Source of the DNA: Nepenthes gracilis
Lineage: Eukaryota > Streptophyta > Magnoliopsida > Caryophyllales > Nepenthaceae
Direction: 5' to 3'
NCBI GenBank assembly: GCA_033239525.1
Contig: BSYO01000016.1
Span: 8,753,045 to 8,817,044 of the forward strand
Length of the DNA stretch: 64,000 nucleotides
Below are positions 21,890 to 34,369 of the stretch, in pieces. Position numbers and translations under genes: made by a program. Numbering within the stretch: the stretch's first letter is position 1; each line of letters opens with the position of its first letter. Below the pieces are notes generated by a model. The model was given only the letters and a program-made list of their open reading frames with translations, did no database searches and was not told the origin of the DNA.

Positions 21890-24454
21890 TTAATTTTGGT
21901 GATGGTGATATGATACATGTAATCATCTCATTCTAACCTCTTCTTGTAATTGCAATTATTTTATGTGGAGCTCAAGACTATAAATTAAAACCAGTCTTTT
22001 TTAATGATAGAAGTTCAAGAAATACTCCATATGCCAATACATTCATTAAATTAGGAATAAAATTTAATCAAATGGACCCATTGAATGGACAGCTATATGT
22101 ACTAGATAATGAACTGATCCAAGTTAAGGGAATCACATACTTAGAAGTTACAATAGGAATATATCCTATGACTGCTTCCTATTGACTAACTTGTTATGTC
22201 CCTGAACCGAACCCAAATATAATAATAAATGACATCATTTGATTAGCAAATTAATAATCCCAAATTAACGTTGGATATGAACAATAAGTCGATATCACAA
22301 CTGACCCAAAATTTATTTTAAATAATCAAACATAGGACCCAATTAACAACAAGATACGACTATACTATGAAATCGAATCATACACAACAAGATACGTCTA
22401 AACAAAATCAAAATTAACAACAACCACATTTGTGTACTGCTGGATAAGCCAACATCTCACTACACTACTGACCATAAATATTAAAATAAATAAATTAATA
22501 CAAAACTATATAGCTAAGTAAACATCCTAAAATTACTATTTTAAGACAATTATAACATCTAAATTATCCCCATCCCTAATCCAATTCTCTTCAATTAGCT
22601 CTTCCAATGATCTTATCTTTTTGTAAGTGATTCGAGTCACTAAAATAATGGGGTTGGCAAAAAATAAAAATAAAAGTGAGTTAAAAATTTAATAAAGTAC
22701 ATAATTTACATAATTAATGTACATTTTTCGTAAATGTTGTAAGAACAATAATTTAAATTTCATAAGTAAAATCATAAATTTCCATAATCATCATGCATAG
22801 TTTTAAATTTTCCTTAATCATAACGTGCTATACAAATTGTGTTTAAACATGCTAATTCTTATGGATTAAGGGTCAATAAGATATTATTGATAAAGGAATA
22901 AAAAATTAAAAACTCGAGTTATACTTATTTCTACACAATTAAAAGGCTTACATTACTATTCAAGACCAATAAACTCGAATTTTACTTATTTCTAGACAAC
23001 CAAAAGCCTTATACTACTATTCAAGATCCATAAGTAGGTTATCATATATATAATCCTGTAGACGGGATCGAACATTACTTTCATCGATAGATGATAGATT
23101 TGAATCTCGATTACCACTATAATATACTAAGGCATACCATAACATGCTACCGTTGATCTTCTTACAATGGTCCGATGCATAAACATATAAAAACACTACA
23201 AAATTATAAATAATTTTTATATTTTCTCATCTTGAAGAGAAAATCTGTGTAGGAACTTAATTGTGACATTTTAAAGTATATAGAAGTAGTTTTGGAAAAT
23301 TTAAGATATGCAATTGTTGAACTTTTGTAGAAAATACAAGAACCATATGTAGTAGGTGAAATTTCAGCACTTCTTTTCAATTCTAAGACATGCATGGATA
23401 ATTTATAACAAATTCAATACATGCAAAATATATATTCAACGATTTAGAACATGTTAAATCATTATGCAGAAAATCAAAGTATATAAAAGTATTTCAATAA
23501 TAATTCAGAACATGCTTGAGTATTAGTGTAAAAATTGCTTGAGAAAAATAATGTAAGCATATTAAGAGTATAAATTTTATAAAAATTATAAAGAATGGGA
23601 ATAGGAATTTATGTATGTGAGGTATATACAACTTAGCTATGAAAATATAACATGTATGAATATTTAGAATAATAAATACTTTAAGAAATGAAAAGAATTT
23701 AGCAACAAAACAAAGATATTTAGGATACACTTGTCTTAATTTTAAATTTATCAAAATCTTGCTTGAAATCACTTTAACTAACCTTCTCTAGCTTTTTCTC
23801 TCTTTTTCTTTCTTCTCCTCTTATCCTTCTCTCTCCTCTATCAAAATTTGACAGAAAATGATAGAAAATCAATCAGACATAATGTATATAATAGGATGGC
23901 GTACATGTACTCCTCAAGCAAGTATTGGGTGCCATGGCTAAGTACTGTGGTATATGAATGTCACATTAGGCATGCATTAAGCAATGACATTTTGCATAGT
24001 AGGCTCGAGTACCCGTCGAGCATTCATTGAGCATGAATATACTATAAAACACGCTTGAACTCCGGTCAAGCGTCTATTGAGTGCGACCTTTCTACTAATA
24101 ACGCGTATGTGCGCACGTCGGATGCCGGTTAAGCATCCTTCAACTCGATGCGACCCGATTCAAAATTAATTTTGACTTAATTTTTTTCATTTGACTTCAA
24201 TTTCACTTTTCTCAAATAAATTAATCATAATTAAAATTTAAGATTTAAAACTCATTCTTTACATAACGTCTTTGGTTGTAGATGTTTTCTCAGTTAATAA
24301 AGCAATACTGGGCCGATTGTGCTCGACCATATTCGAAGCGGTCACATTTAACCCATATTTGAAGATAAAGCTTTTAACTAAATATGGGGTTAAAAAGTTA
24401 AAAGAGATCAGATCATCGGACAAAACTATTACTTTACAAAAATTAATGGCCTAA
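21890..24454 (+). pseudogene. Tat protease remnant, split by a solo LTR
   Basis: The first part (21890-22186) reads like Tat protease with VFFNDRSSRNTPYANTFIKL near 21990; the DTGSS-type active-site Asp-Thr is replaced by ND. The second part (24264-24454) resumes with VVDVFSVNKAILGR, the typical NAILGRP block. Between them lies the 2072-bp solo LTR. Stops are present, so it cannot be functional. Confidence 0.7.
22192..24263 (-). mobile_element. Solo LTR, chromovirus type, 2.07 kb
   Basis: Begins TGTTATGTCCC and ends CTTTACA. The target duplication is TAACT (22187-22191) versus TAACG (24264-24268), one mismatch. The protease similarity of the host element stops and resumes exactly at these edges. 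A TATA-like TATTATATAC on the minus strand lies near 23885, and a purine-rich leader on that strand covers 23836-23776. No coding remains between the ends. Confidence 0.8.
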
Positions 24455-24829
24455 CTCTCTTACAACTAGTACAAGAGTTCGATCTTCAAGATGAGGCCTT
24501 CCTTCAATAGGCTTAACATGGTGGCTTGCTACTTTAGATTCCTTTGAATCTGACAATCTAGACAAATATGTCTAGATCTAGTCTTCACTATATCAAAATT
24601 AAAGTTAAAATTGATAGACTTTCTACAGAGTAATGCAAATATTTTTGCCTAAACACTGACAGGTATACTAGGTATTCTACTAGAGATGATAGTTTACAAA
24701 GTGCGTGTTATTCTAGAAGTAAGTCTGTTAGATAAAAAAGATAAAACTACTCTGTGAAAAAACTTATAGCACTTCGAGAAGAGGTTAAATAGTTAACTGA
24801 TACTAATTTCATCAATGAGGTCAATTATT

Positions 24830-25494
24830 TGAATTAGTTATCCAACGTCATCTTAGTAATGAAAAATAATGAAAAATAAAAGATGTACATCAATTTCACA
24901 AATATAAATAAAGCATGTCTAATACATTCTTCTACTCCCAAGTAACAACTAGCTAGTAGATTCAATATTTGAACATCAACTACTAAGTTTTGTGGATGAT
25001 TATTCAGAATATAATCAGATCCAAATGATTCTAAAAGATAAAAAGGTAACCTCATTCATGACATATTTGAGATCCTATTGTTATAAAGTCATGTCTTTTA
25101 ATTTGAAGAATCATGGCGCTACATATCACAAGTTGGTGGATAAAATCTTCAAAGAACAAATCAAAAAAATATGGAAGTATATATTGACGATATAATCGTC
25201 AAAAGTATACTTGTGGACAACCATATTGAATATTTGAAAGAAATTTTCATTATACTTATAACATATCGAATGAAGTTAAATATAATCAAGTGTATCTTTG
25301 AGGTAACTTCTAATATGTTCTTTGGTTTTATAGTCACCTAACGTTGATTAGAGGCTAACTTGGAGAAAACTAAAGCAATTTTGGTTGTAAAGCCACATCT
25401 GACGATTAAAAATATTCAAAGGCTAACCAAGTAATTCATATCCCTATTTCGATTCATGGTCAAGTTAGCTAAGAAGTACTTGCTATTCTTCGCA
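24830..25494 (+). pseudogene. Tat reverse transcriptase remnant (copy A)
   Basis: Landmarks in order: SNVILVMKNN near 24842, YSEYNQIQM near 25000, YCYKVMSFNLKNHGATYHKL near 25078, and a catalytic block MEVYIDDIIVKS near 25172, where YIDD keeps the two aspartates. Frameshifts separate these pieces. Similarity stops at about 25494, where the truncated chromovirus begins on the other strand, so the end of RT, RNase H and integrase are gone. Confidence 0.8.
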
Positions 25495-26099
25495 TTACTC
25501 TATTTTAAACTCAATATCTCAATTTGATAGCAAATCAGGAAGATTCTCTAAAAAAATATCTTTGAATTCTCTCACCCCAAGAATATCTTCAATTGGAGCA
25601 TTATGGCTCGTAGTGGTGGTCACATGAGATAAATATGTTTGACACCCACCTCTTATCAAATGACATACATGTAAGGCTAAAATTACGTAGGTTGATTGTT
25701 TTTGTTTTATTCCCTAAAAATAAAAAGGTATATAACCTAAAATTGTAAAATATATTATCTGATGAAAATAATCCATACTAGTATGGTTATATGCTAACTA
25801 ATACATGCATAAGATTATATCAAAATCATATATGTATAACAAAATCAACTCTACAACCAAGTCAAATTCATTCACCAAACTAAGTACATTGGGTATACAA
25901 TATCGGTGACTAAAGATAACTCCGTAAGTGTTAACACCACTAATGAAAAATCATGATCATTGGGGGTGATAACAATTGCCACACAATTTTAGAAGACACA
26001 AATGGGTGTGTAGACTAGAAATCCAACAAAATATGTGTAAAAGTCTTAAAAATTGTGAGTTTGTCCTCAACTGCCAATAGAAACACGTTTGCATCCTGT

Positions 26100-27020
26100 A
26101 CTGTCATCACAAACACTTTCCCCAAAATAATTATCTTTTTCGCCATTTGCCTCAAAGGATATTGGTAGTCATTGATTATATGGTTGGATTACCCACAATT
26201 GAAGCACACTCCTGATTACTTATAGTAGGATCTCCACTGTGCATTTTTCCGCAATGTAGGCACACAAGTTTTGATTGTTGTGGACCTAATGTATTCTGGA
26301 TTTTAGCTCCTATCTTCCCCTTAATAAATTATTTTAATCTTTTGTGGGATCCTCCTGGCCTTGAGATTTGTTCTCCTCGACTTGCGGTCTTTTTCTTGGA
26401 AAATTTCTCCCTCTCCAATTCTCACTCAAACAGAAAAGCTTGATCCAACACTTTTTCCATACGTTCTTAGTCACAAAGTCACCAACTACTTGCGGATGGT
26501 GTCGTTCAATCCTTATAAAACTTTTTTTATCCTCCTTGACTTTTCCAAGATAATGTGGGGAATATAACAAGCTAACTTAGTAAATTTGGCATCATACTCC
26601 ACCACAATCTTTTACCCTTGCCACAGTTGGACGAACTCATTTTACTTTTGTTTCCTTAAATTTGTAGGGAAATACTTCTCCAGTAACACCTCAAAAAAAA
26701 AAAAAAAAAACTCCATGAGATTTACTTGTTTTGTAGCGCAGAATCCTCTTTTTTGTAGCCCACCGATGGCCCACCTTTCTATTAAGCTTATAAGAGGCAA
26801 ATTTTACATTCTCTTCCTCAAGGCAATTTGTCACTTCTAAGACTTTATTGATCCTTTGGATCCATATCTCTACCTTCGTGGGATTTGGGTTATCTAAAAA
26901 CTCTAATTCTCATTAATAAAATGATCATACACTATCAACGCCACCTCTTGATTCATAATTGTTGGCTCTAGTTCTTGTAGTCTCGATGTCATCTTGTCCA
27001 TCACGTAACCATTCTTGCCA
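26100..27020 (-). pseudogene. Chromovirus gag remnant
   Basis: Read on the minus strand: MTSRLQELEPTI near 27000, then WIQRINKVLEVTNCLEEENV near 26870, EVLLEKYFPTNLR near 26680, EYDAKFTKLACYIPHI near 26600, and a CCHC zinc-knuckle remnant (VCFNCG-like) near 26210. The order fits Tekay/Del-like chromovirus gag. An A run at 26695-26710 and several stops break the frame. Confidence 0.7.
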
Positions 27021-27172
27021 TAATGGTGAGGTACTCCTCACAATCATGGTAGGAACTTAGCCCTCCTTATCCAACTAATATTTTTCAAACTTGTCATTGG
27101 ACAATTATCCAGTAAAATCCTTAGCTCAAATAATATATCTTGTTTACAACTTTCCCTAATACTATTTAAACT

Positions 27173-29069
27173 TGTCGCATTTTTGTCCCAAAATATCTAA
27201 AATTTTTTATTCCTTAATCCTTTAAACAAAAACCTAAAATTATTTTATTATTCAATTGATTTAAATCTAAACCAATATCAAAATATGAACCTACATCAAA
27301 TATTATGAAAATATTCAACTAATATAAAATCAGCAAATTATAAGACCCAAAGATTATACTCGAAAGTGATTTCGAATATTGACAACTAAATGACATCAAA
27401 TCATATATAAGAAAAAAGTATCTTAACTAATTAGAGCATTAAATCCATAAACTTAATTAAAAATACTAGTTAAACTTAAACAATTTCATCATCATTATTA
27501 TCGAATATAAATATAAACCAAAATTTAACAACTAAAAGCTATAATTCTGACCTAACAAAACATTAAAACATTAAACATTTTTAACACTCTAAAATTAATT
27601 CTAAGCAGTTTTTCTTCAAATCCTAATTTCCAATAAGTTAGTTTGACCCCTATAATCTCAAAAGTTAGCAAAAGTAAATGCAAAATGAATATAACGTTCA
27701 ACAATGTATATATTAGAATTATAACATGATTAAAATACTAAAAAGTTGATAATTTTAACTTTTAAATTAATCATGTTAACTCTATATACTCATCATCAAA
27801 TATGCTAGAACGGTGTAATTATATAAAGAACTAAGAATCGATGATGATTTCATTAACAATGGACAAATATTAAAATTTGAGTTATAATTATTTTCACATA
27901 GTCAAAAGTAATATACCACTATTTATAACTTGTGGGTAGATAGATACATATAATCCTTATAATTGGGGCCTAACATCGCTTTTCTGACTTATAGATGATA
28001 TTTTGACTTTAATTTGCTAGTCATATATTAAGACATACTCAAATATATTTTGTTAATTATCTAGAATATTTATATTTAGTTAAACTGAAAATTTTATTTA
28101 AATATAAACATATTCTTATTTTTCTTATACTGGATAAAATAATTCTATCAACAAAATAAATGCAGATCTTTCTTCATATTTTTGCAAATATGTGACATGT
28201 AAAATAACAGAGTAAAATCTATGGTCATGTAAGAGCTTTAATATATAATTCAGAAGCATGTAGAAACATTGAAGCAAGATTTTAGATATTGAATATAATT
28301 TATATAACTTCTCTCAAATATAAAACATACAGGAATAATCATGCAGCAATTCAATACAAGTAGAAATATTTATTTAAAATTTAAGGCATGCAAAAATATT
28401 AAATAGAATTTCAACATTTAAATAAAAATTATATGAATTTAAGACATATATTTCATAAAATTTTATAGCATAAAAATAAGATTTTATATATATAAAGTTT
28501 GAAACAATTTAAGTATAAAATTAGAATATGCATAAACATTTAACATAAAAAATGTCAAAAATATAGAAAAAAGTAGTAATAAGAGAATAAAAAATTTGGA
28601 TATACAAGCCTTTACTAAATTTTAGTAAAAGATATCTTAATTTTACCTTAATCTTCTTTCTCTTCTTCTCTCTCATTTCCTCTTGTCTTTCTCCCTCTTT
28701 GCTCAAAAATCAATTCAAAATGAACAAAAATCAGCCAAAGGATCTATTTATAAAAGATGGTGCATCAACACAGTTTAGGCACAAATTTAGCATTGAGACA
28801 ATCCATACTATGTACGAGTATCCCTTAAACGTACATTAGACACCAATATTTTACTTAAATATGCCGTGCTCCATGTGAACACACCTTGAGTGCAGAATTC
28901 TACCTCAAACGTATTTATATGATGTCAGGTACAAGTCAACTATAACTCAGCCTAACTTATTTCAGATAAAATTTAATTTTTGACTTAAAATTTTAATTAA
29001 TCTAAAAAATCTATCACTTTAATTACATCAACAATAATTAAAATATTAATTTGATATTCATACTTTACA
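27173..29069 (-). repeat. 5' LTR of the truncated chromovirus
   Basis: It is alignable in patches with the solo LTR at 22192-24263 (the stretch with the direct repeats near 22900-23060 resembles 27880-28010). A minus-strand TATA box CTTTTATAAATAG lies near 28746-28758, followed by a purine-rich leader near 28700-28640. The inner edge TGTCGCA at 27173 is inferred from the primer site. Confidence 0.6.
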
Positions 29070-29099
29070 GTATTAACAAAATCAAAATCAATAACAAAG

Positions 29100-30345
29100 A
29101 TATAGCTCCCGGGTAGACAAGTCCTCTCTTACAATGGAATTAGATGAAGACCAAGTAACACAAGGATCCGGAGAAGAAGAAGGCCTTTGGTAAAGAAGTG
29201 GCAAAGTTGGTTAAAATGCTAGGTTATCCAAACTTAGAGCTCCCCTTGAAATTTCAACCTCTTTTTTACATAGAGAATGACATATTGATCAGGTCTCAAT
29301 ATTCCTTGCAATAAATGTGTCATTTATAATATCTTTTGGTACTGAGGAGCCGATGCAAGTAGTTGGATCCTCCACCATTTGTTCGACTGAAAAAGGAGTG
29401 TTAAAAATAATGGGAATCCTATATTCAATAATGATAGAAGCAGCGACAGTCAATATGCTCTTACATGAGAAGTAGTGCAAAGAGCCATGCTCCTCATCTG
29501 ACAAAATAATTGAAATTCTCTCATTATTATACAAAATAGGCATCATTTTTGAGGACTTAAGGGGAGAAGAGGCAAGGATTGGAGTCCAAGATTGGATGAC
29601 ATTCTCTATTTTCATCTCGACTCTTACTTTAGTCACATACTTAAAAAAAAAACAACATTAGTCTCCCTCTATAATTCATCAGCAGTGGAGGTAGCTAGTA
29701 AAGTTACCCAGATGATCATTAGGTGGGCCAATATCAGGATAAACTCTAGAAGGTATACTCAACATAATGCCCCTTCTCCTTTTTAAGGGGTGAGGAGGCA
29801 AATCGACAACTACATCATCCCTAATAGTAATATACCAATTAACCGAATCCAAAGTAGTAGGGGTGGAAAGCTATAAGTATTTTGTAACTCAATAGCATTT
29901 TCTTCATGAAATTTTCACTGAATCTTAGAATAAAAAAGTTGGTTCTCACAATCTAAACCTAAATAGGTTAGATTTATATCATTACAATTAATATATAAAA
30001 TCTAGCCAATTGAGACTTTAATAAAGAAGAATTGATCCTTTTAGTTCTTCATGGGGTCAAAATTCTTACAAATTATTTTAAAACCCTTTCTAGGGGTCAA
30101 AAAAGTCTAATCATTTTTTCTAATTAAAATATAAAAATAATTTTTTACCATCTTGATGCCTTATTTATGCACATGATGCTAGAAATGATAGACAAAGCCA
30201 ACAAGTATAAGATGATATCTGGATAGGGCTACGTGTTAGTAATCTCTAGGGCCTCCATTATTTTCACAAATTCCCTGTAAATAGAGATGTGAAATTCATT
30301 TTTCAAATGAGTTTCATAAGATGCAATGAAGCTATGTCGAGGAAA
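29100..30345 (-). pseudogene. Antisense ORF remnant of Tat copy A
   Basis: On the minus strand, FIASYETHLKNEFHISIYRE begins near 30332, corresponding to the FITIYEEHL block at 6148 and the FITVYEVHL block at 46346. Further on, FDPMKN and KDQFFFIKV near 30065-30020 match the RWKDKYFFLGV block. The downstream stretch 29636-29289 is still open for 115 codons and resembles 63060-62850 of copy B. Frameshifts and stops are numerous. It runs opposite to the copy A gag-pol, as in the other three elements. Confidence 0.7.
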
Positions 30346-31839
30346 GCACACCCTCTCATTTGGTGAATGTACAACACATGAAATAGCAGTCCGACTATCA
30401 AACATGTCATAGATAACAATTATATTGGATAGTGATAGGCAAGAGTAATATCGGCAACATTCCTAGGAGGACCTCACAAGGCCATTGTTAACAAGTAATG
30501 ATATTGTAGAACTCTAAAGATTTAGGGTTCAAAAATTTTCATCTTAAAAAAGCGTGGAAGTAAGAAGAGAAACCAAATCAGATTTGAATGGTTGAAAGTG
30601 AAATGATTAAAGTCAGAAATGATGCGTTCCAAGAAAAATGTCTTCTTAAAATAATCTTTTTCCTTTAACCTATCATACAATGATATGTTTGTTATTCTAT
30701 TTAAAATATTCAAAATGTTACATATTAATAATTGACAAAATAAGAATTTCATACGATGCATCAAGTGTCTCAAAAAAGAGATCAACATCTAATGTAACAT
30801 TAAACGCGCCATCAATGGGTTGCCTAGGTCACAAGAATTATTATGGCATTGATGTGATTCTAATTGCCGTTGACATGATTCTAATTGTCGTTCTACTAAC
30901 TATTCAAATGCAATGAAATGAAAATGCAACTGGTTCCAGGAAATGAATTAGTTAAACTCTTAAAATTTTAGCTATATTTTTAAAAATTTGAGTTGTTAGG
31001 TCTTACCAAAATCAGAAGTCATTTATTAGATTATCACTCACTATACTATCAAGCCTCAAGATTAAGAATTAATAAATTTTTATCTAGATTTGTTAATGAA
31101 TAAAAACATTTGGTGACTTTACATTCTCTCATGGTTATACATCAATCTAACTATAAAATGAATAGATTAATAAATATAATCTGATCATAAAAATAAACAT
31201 TATTATATTTGTGTTCATTCTTGAAAACACTCTTGTAGAAAATACAGTTCAATATAAAAACAATAAGCTAATTAGTTTGGGAAAAAGAAAAAGTATTAAG
31301 ATGATGAATCTCATCAATAGTAAAAAATTCATCTCTAACAAAACTTGTCCAAATAAAGACAGAAAGAGTAGCATCCTACCAAACGACTCATACAAAATAA
31401 TGGTAGGGAACCAAATACAAGATGAATTTTCTTGATGATACCTAGCAAAATATCATAATATCATAATCATTTCTTCTCTGCCCAAGATGAAAGATCTGCT
31501 AAGAAATGAAATACTTGAAAAATCTAGCTAACTCTATCAGTTGTTAAGGTATAGTAATTTAATGAGGAAAATAGAATGAGAGATTTGCTCCTTTTATAGT
31601 TAAAAATAAGCCAAGAAATGAAACTTTATAAAGTAAAAACATGTAGCTGATAATCAAGGGATCTCTGCTGAAACAAGTTGGTAGGATTTGATTGATACAA
31701 TAACTTAGTATTAATTGTTTACTGACTTTGAGTCCCTTGGAAAGAATCTTTCCACCAGTGTAATGGATCTGATTTGATTTTTCTTTTTAGCATCCTCGAA
31801 ATATGATTTATCCTCTAAACATGGGAGACTATTGGTGGA
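30346..31839. other. 3' untranslated part of Tat copy A
   Basis: AT-rich, with no domain or repeat that I recognise. It lies between the antisense ORF and the right LTR. Short open frames at 30522-30788 and 31211-31435 are of chance length for such AT content. Confidence 0.4.
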
Positions 31840-32637
31840 TGTAGTATCAATTAGACTAGTACAATTTATTAATATAGCGAATTCATGAACAAACCTAAAA
31901 AGACATAAGTATTAAATAGACATTAGGCCTGTTTGAAGAACACAATATCGTTTTGATCCAATTTCAATCAAAATGAATCAAAATTAGATAAGTAACCGAG
32001 TGGCTGAATGGATAAATAATTATTGAATAGATTGGGTCATTAGCTGAATGGTTGAATATTTGAATATTTAATCAAACGGTTAGCATAACTGAGTGAATAA
32101 GCCAATAGAGCAGTTTAAACTAAGCGGCGATTTATATACTCTATAACTTGTCCAAGTAAGGATTTTCTAACTGACCAATGTTAATCGCTCATTATTTCAA
32201 CAATTGAATCTTTTTCCAAAAATACATAATCAGAACGTGCACAATGACGATTAAATTAAGAAATCTTAACCTTGCCTAATTATTCAGATCATGGTCTGTT
32301 ATTCTTTTTTAGAAAATTATTATTAATTGGTAGCATGATTATAAATATACTCAATTTCTTGTGAAAAGCAGGACAAAGATAGATTTTGAAAAATAAGGAC
32401 AAAACTAAATCCTCTAACACCCTTTATCTTCCATGTTTCTTTTTATCATCCTAATAATCTCTTCCATATTCTAGATTTTTTAAAAAAATTATTAACTTAA
32501 ATATCAGAATATATATTAAAAGTGAATTCGGAATCATTTAAATTCTTGTTTATTATTATAGTATGCACGATCCCTATAAAAAGTTTGATTATTCGATACG
32601 AATTTATTTAAATTATAATTTAGATTTCAGGTATATA
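31840..32637 (+). repeat. Right LTR of Tat copy A
   Basis: Uninterrupted partner of the left LTR. A TATA sequence TTTATATACT lies at 32131-32140. Upstream purines ACATGGGAGA may be the polypurine tract, which sets the left edge near 31840. Confidence 0.7.
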
Positions 32638-33009
32638 TTATGTCTTATAGGATAAAACAGCGTCCCCAAATGTGGAATAATACTACAAAGTTGTACAAGT
32701 ACTCTAGCATTACAATAACGGACAGGTTTTTCATAGCATTAAAATAAAGTCAAAGGTAGCTGTGACTAAAATAAGCTACATTCAAAATAGATTCTAACAC
32801 ATCACAACATTGAGCAACGATACTGTAGTCTAGCTAGCTAGCATAATTGATAGAAGAACAAGCAGCAGAACGTATGTGTAGTATTTTATGCGTAACAGGC
32901 ACTTAATGTATTCTATTTATATATTTAAAATGAAGAAGACGACGACGACCAGGACCATGACCACGGCCGCGACGAGGCGAGGGCAGTGAATACATATAAA
33001 AGTTGTATA
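32638..33009. other. Region downstream of the DUF7086 gene
   Basis: Short unique stretch between the Tat copy A LTR and the stop codon; it should contain the gene's 3' untranslated region. A GACGAC-rich patch at 32935-32985 is the only feature visible. Confidence 0.4.
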
Positions 33010-34008
33010 TCAAAGTTGAAAGGGGCCATTGGGATCAAGCTGCTGGCACAAGGCAAGATAGGTATAATAAAGAATGCGATTCTTGGCACCAGTTCGATGA
33101 TTGTTGGTATGCTTGCAGAAATACTTGAGCTGTTCCAGAGAGCAGCAGCCCAGCATTTGTCCTAACAGCAAGAACAGCCAATTAATTGTCTTCTTCTTCT
33201 CCGAAATCACCGGCTTGGCACTTCTTTCCTGCCCGCAAAACTCACAAGACGGCAATCTAGGGTTCGTCCACGCGTTCGGAGCACGATCATGCATCGCCCA
33301 TCTGTTCATGGCCACGAAAGAGGCCACCTCCTTGAACTTCTCCTGCAGATCGAACTCCATCTCGTAATTCCTTTCGCACTTCTTGCACCGAACCTCACCC
33401 CTTATGCTGAAGATTCCCTTTCTCAGTAGATGCTCAACACTGTGAACCGTCGCCCTACGGTTCGTGGCCCATGGATATGCAGCCGGGATGATTTCGCTCT
33501 TTCCCTCGCGCTCCACATTGAGAGCGCTCCTGCGCATGCGCCCAGGGTGGACCTGCTGGAGGCCGGCGATGGGATTGAGGAGCGGTCCAGGAGCCGAATC
33601 AGATGATGGTGATGGCGGTGGTGTGGAGGGAGGATTAGATGGTGAGAGTTGAAAGTGCGACCGCGTTGGGGGTGGCTGATCAGATAACGATAGCGAATGG
33701 ACTGACGGCAGTAATGGCTGTCTTGGCCGTAATAGAAACGGAGGTCGTGACGACGGAGGCTGTGGGCACGGATAGGGCGGTGTTTCTAAGAGTATTGTCG
33801 GCGGTGGTGGGGGCCGATTGTTTGGGTGGGAAAGGCAAGGACGGACAGACGGGGAAGCGAGAGTGAGAGCAAGAAAATCGTTGTCTTGATCGTCAGCTTC
33901 GTCACGATTGGACTCTGGTGGTGGTGGTGGTGGTGGTGGAACTGTACTGCCATCGTCATCTTGTTTGCCGTTCTTTCTCTTCCGGTCAATTTCTTGTTGT
34001 TTCTTCAT
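33010..34008 (-). CDS. DUF7086 domain protein, proline-rich N-terminus
   Basis: An uninterrupted 332-codon frame starting MKKQQEIDRKRK, with an in-frame stop just upstream. Residues 1-160 are low complexity: basic start, an eight-proline run (24-31), and Pro/Ser-rich stretches. Residues 174-328 form a domain I recognise as plant DUF7086: AYPWATNRRATVHSVEHLL, then two CxxC pairs (C208/C211 and C255/C258), which could bind zinc, and INWLFLLLGQMLGCCSLEQL. LALTL at 46-50 fits the LxLxL form of the EAR repression motif. No signal peptide is seen, so a soluble, possibly nuclear, protein is likely. The molecular function of the family is not known to me. It is the only intact host gene in the window, wedged between two old retrotransposons. 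Confidence 0.85.
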   Translation of the reverse strand: MKKQQEIDRKRKNGKQDDDGSTVPPPPPPPPESNRDEADDQDNDFLALTLASPSVRPCLSHPNNRPPPPPTILLETPPYPCPQPPSSRPPFLLRPRQPLLPSVHSLSLSDQPPPTRSHFQLSPSNPPSTPPPSPSSDSAPGPLLNPIAGLQQVHPGRMRRSALNVEREGKSEIIPAAYPWATNRRATVHSVEHLLRKGIFSIRGEVRCKKCERNYEMEFDLQEKFKEVASFVAMNRWAMHDRAPNAWTNPRLPSCEFCGQERSAKPVISEKKKTINWLFLLLGQMLGCCSLEQLKYFCKHTNNHRTGAKNRILYYTYLALCQQLDPNGPFQL

Positions 34009-34369
34009 GTCCGCCTGTCTTCTCTCTAGTTTTTAAAGATGTAAAGAGCTGCTTACGAATGCGAAGATATGGATGACTATTCTTACCAAAAAAAAAAAAA
34101 AGATATGGATGACTGGCGGAAGGAAAATCGACAGTAGCTGATGGAATATATATCGCTTTTTTCTTCTGGATTTTTAGGATTTCCAAAATTAAAAAATAAA
34201 AGGGGATTGTTTTATAACTTTTAAATAATTTTCACTCCGACTCAACTGCACCACTCCAGCCAGCATCACTCCGACCGATACTTTAATCTGACCACATTGC
34301 TGTGCGTATTCGGCCAGACCTATCAGCCGTAATCGGATATAAACCCATGTAAGAGTAACCCATGTCCCA
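34009..34369. other. Upstream region of the DUF7086 gene
   Basis: It holds a direct repeat of AGATATGGATGACT (34061 and 34101) around an A run, and a minus-strand TATA-like GATATATATTCC near 34145-34156 that could serve the gene. Part of 34200-34369 may be LTR remnant of the copia copy that begins at 34370. Confidence 0.35.

Larger units (their letters stand above)
25495..29069 (-). mobile_element. Truncated chromovirus: 5' LTR, gag, start of pol
   Basis: Read on the minus strand: LTR 29069-27173, a decayed primer site (27165-27154, TAGTATTAGGG for TGGTATCAGAG), gag (about 27020-26100), then the protease-RT linker near 25600-25495 with LGVREFKDIFLENLPDLL. It stops there, and the rest of pol and the 3' LTR are absent. 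The broken end abuts plus-strand Tat RT, so one deletion removed both the chromovirus tail and part of its host. The LTR's outer edge is TTTACA at 29069; no second target copy survives. Confidence 0.75.
16713..32637 (+). mobile_element. Old Tat-type Gypsy element with nested insertions (copy A)
   Basis: The left LTR (about 16713-20114, interrupted) and right LTR (about 31840-32637) align well; without the insert each is about 795 bp. A decayed primer site follows the left LTR (20118). In order on the plus strand come gag (20820-21420), protease (21890-22186, 24264-24454) and reverse transcriptase (24830-25494), then a minus-strand antisense ORF remnant (29100-30345). RNase H and integrase are missing. 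Two solo LTRs and one truncated chromovirus lie inside. The left edges of the LTRs are uncertain by about 30 bases, and I could not find the outer target duplication. Confidence 0.75.

Noticed and set aside
33464..34029. Plus-strand open frames opposite the DUF7086 gene
   Set aside because: Shadows of the proline-rich minus-strand coding sequence; the polyproline run reads as polytryptophan on the other strand.
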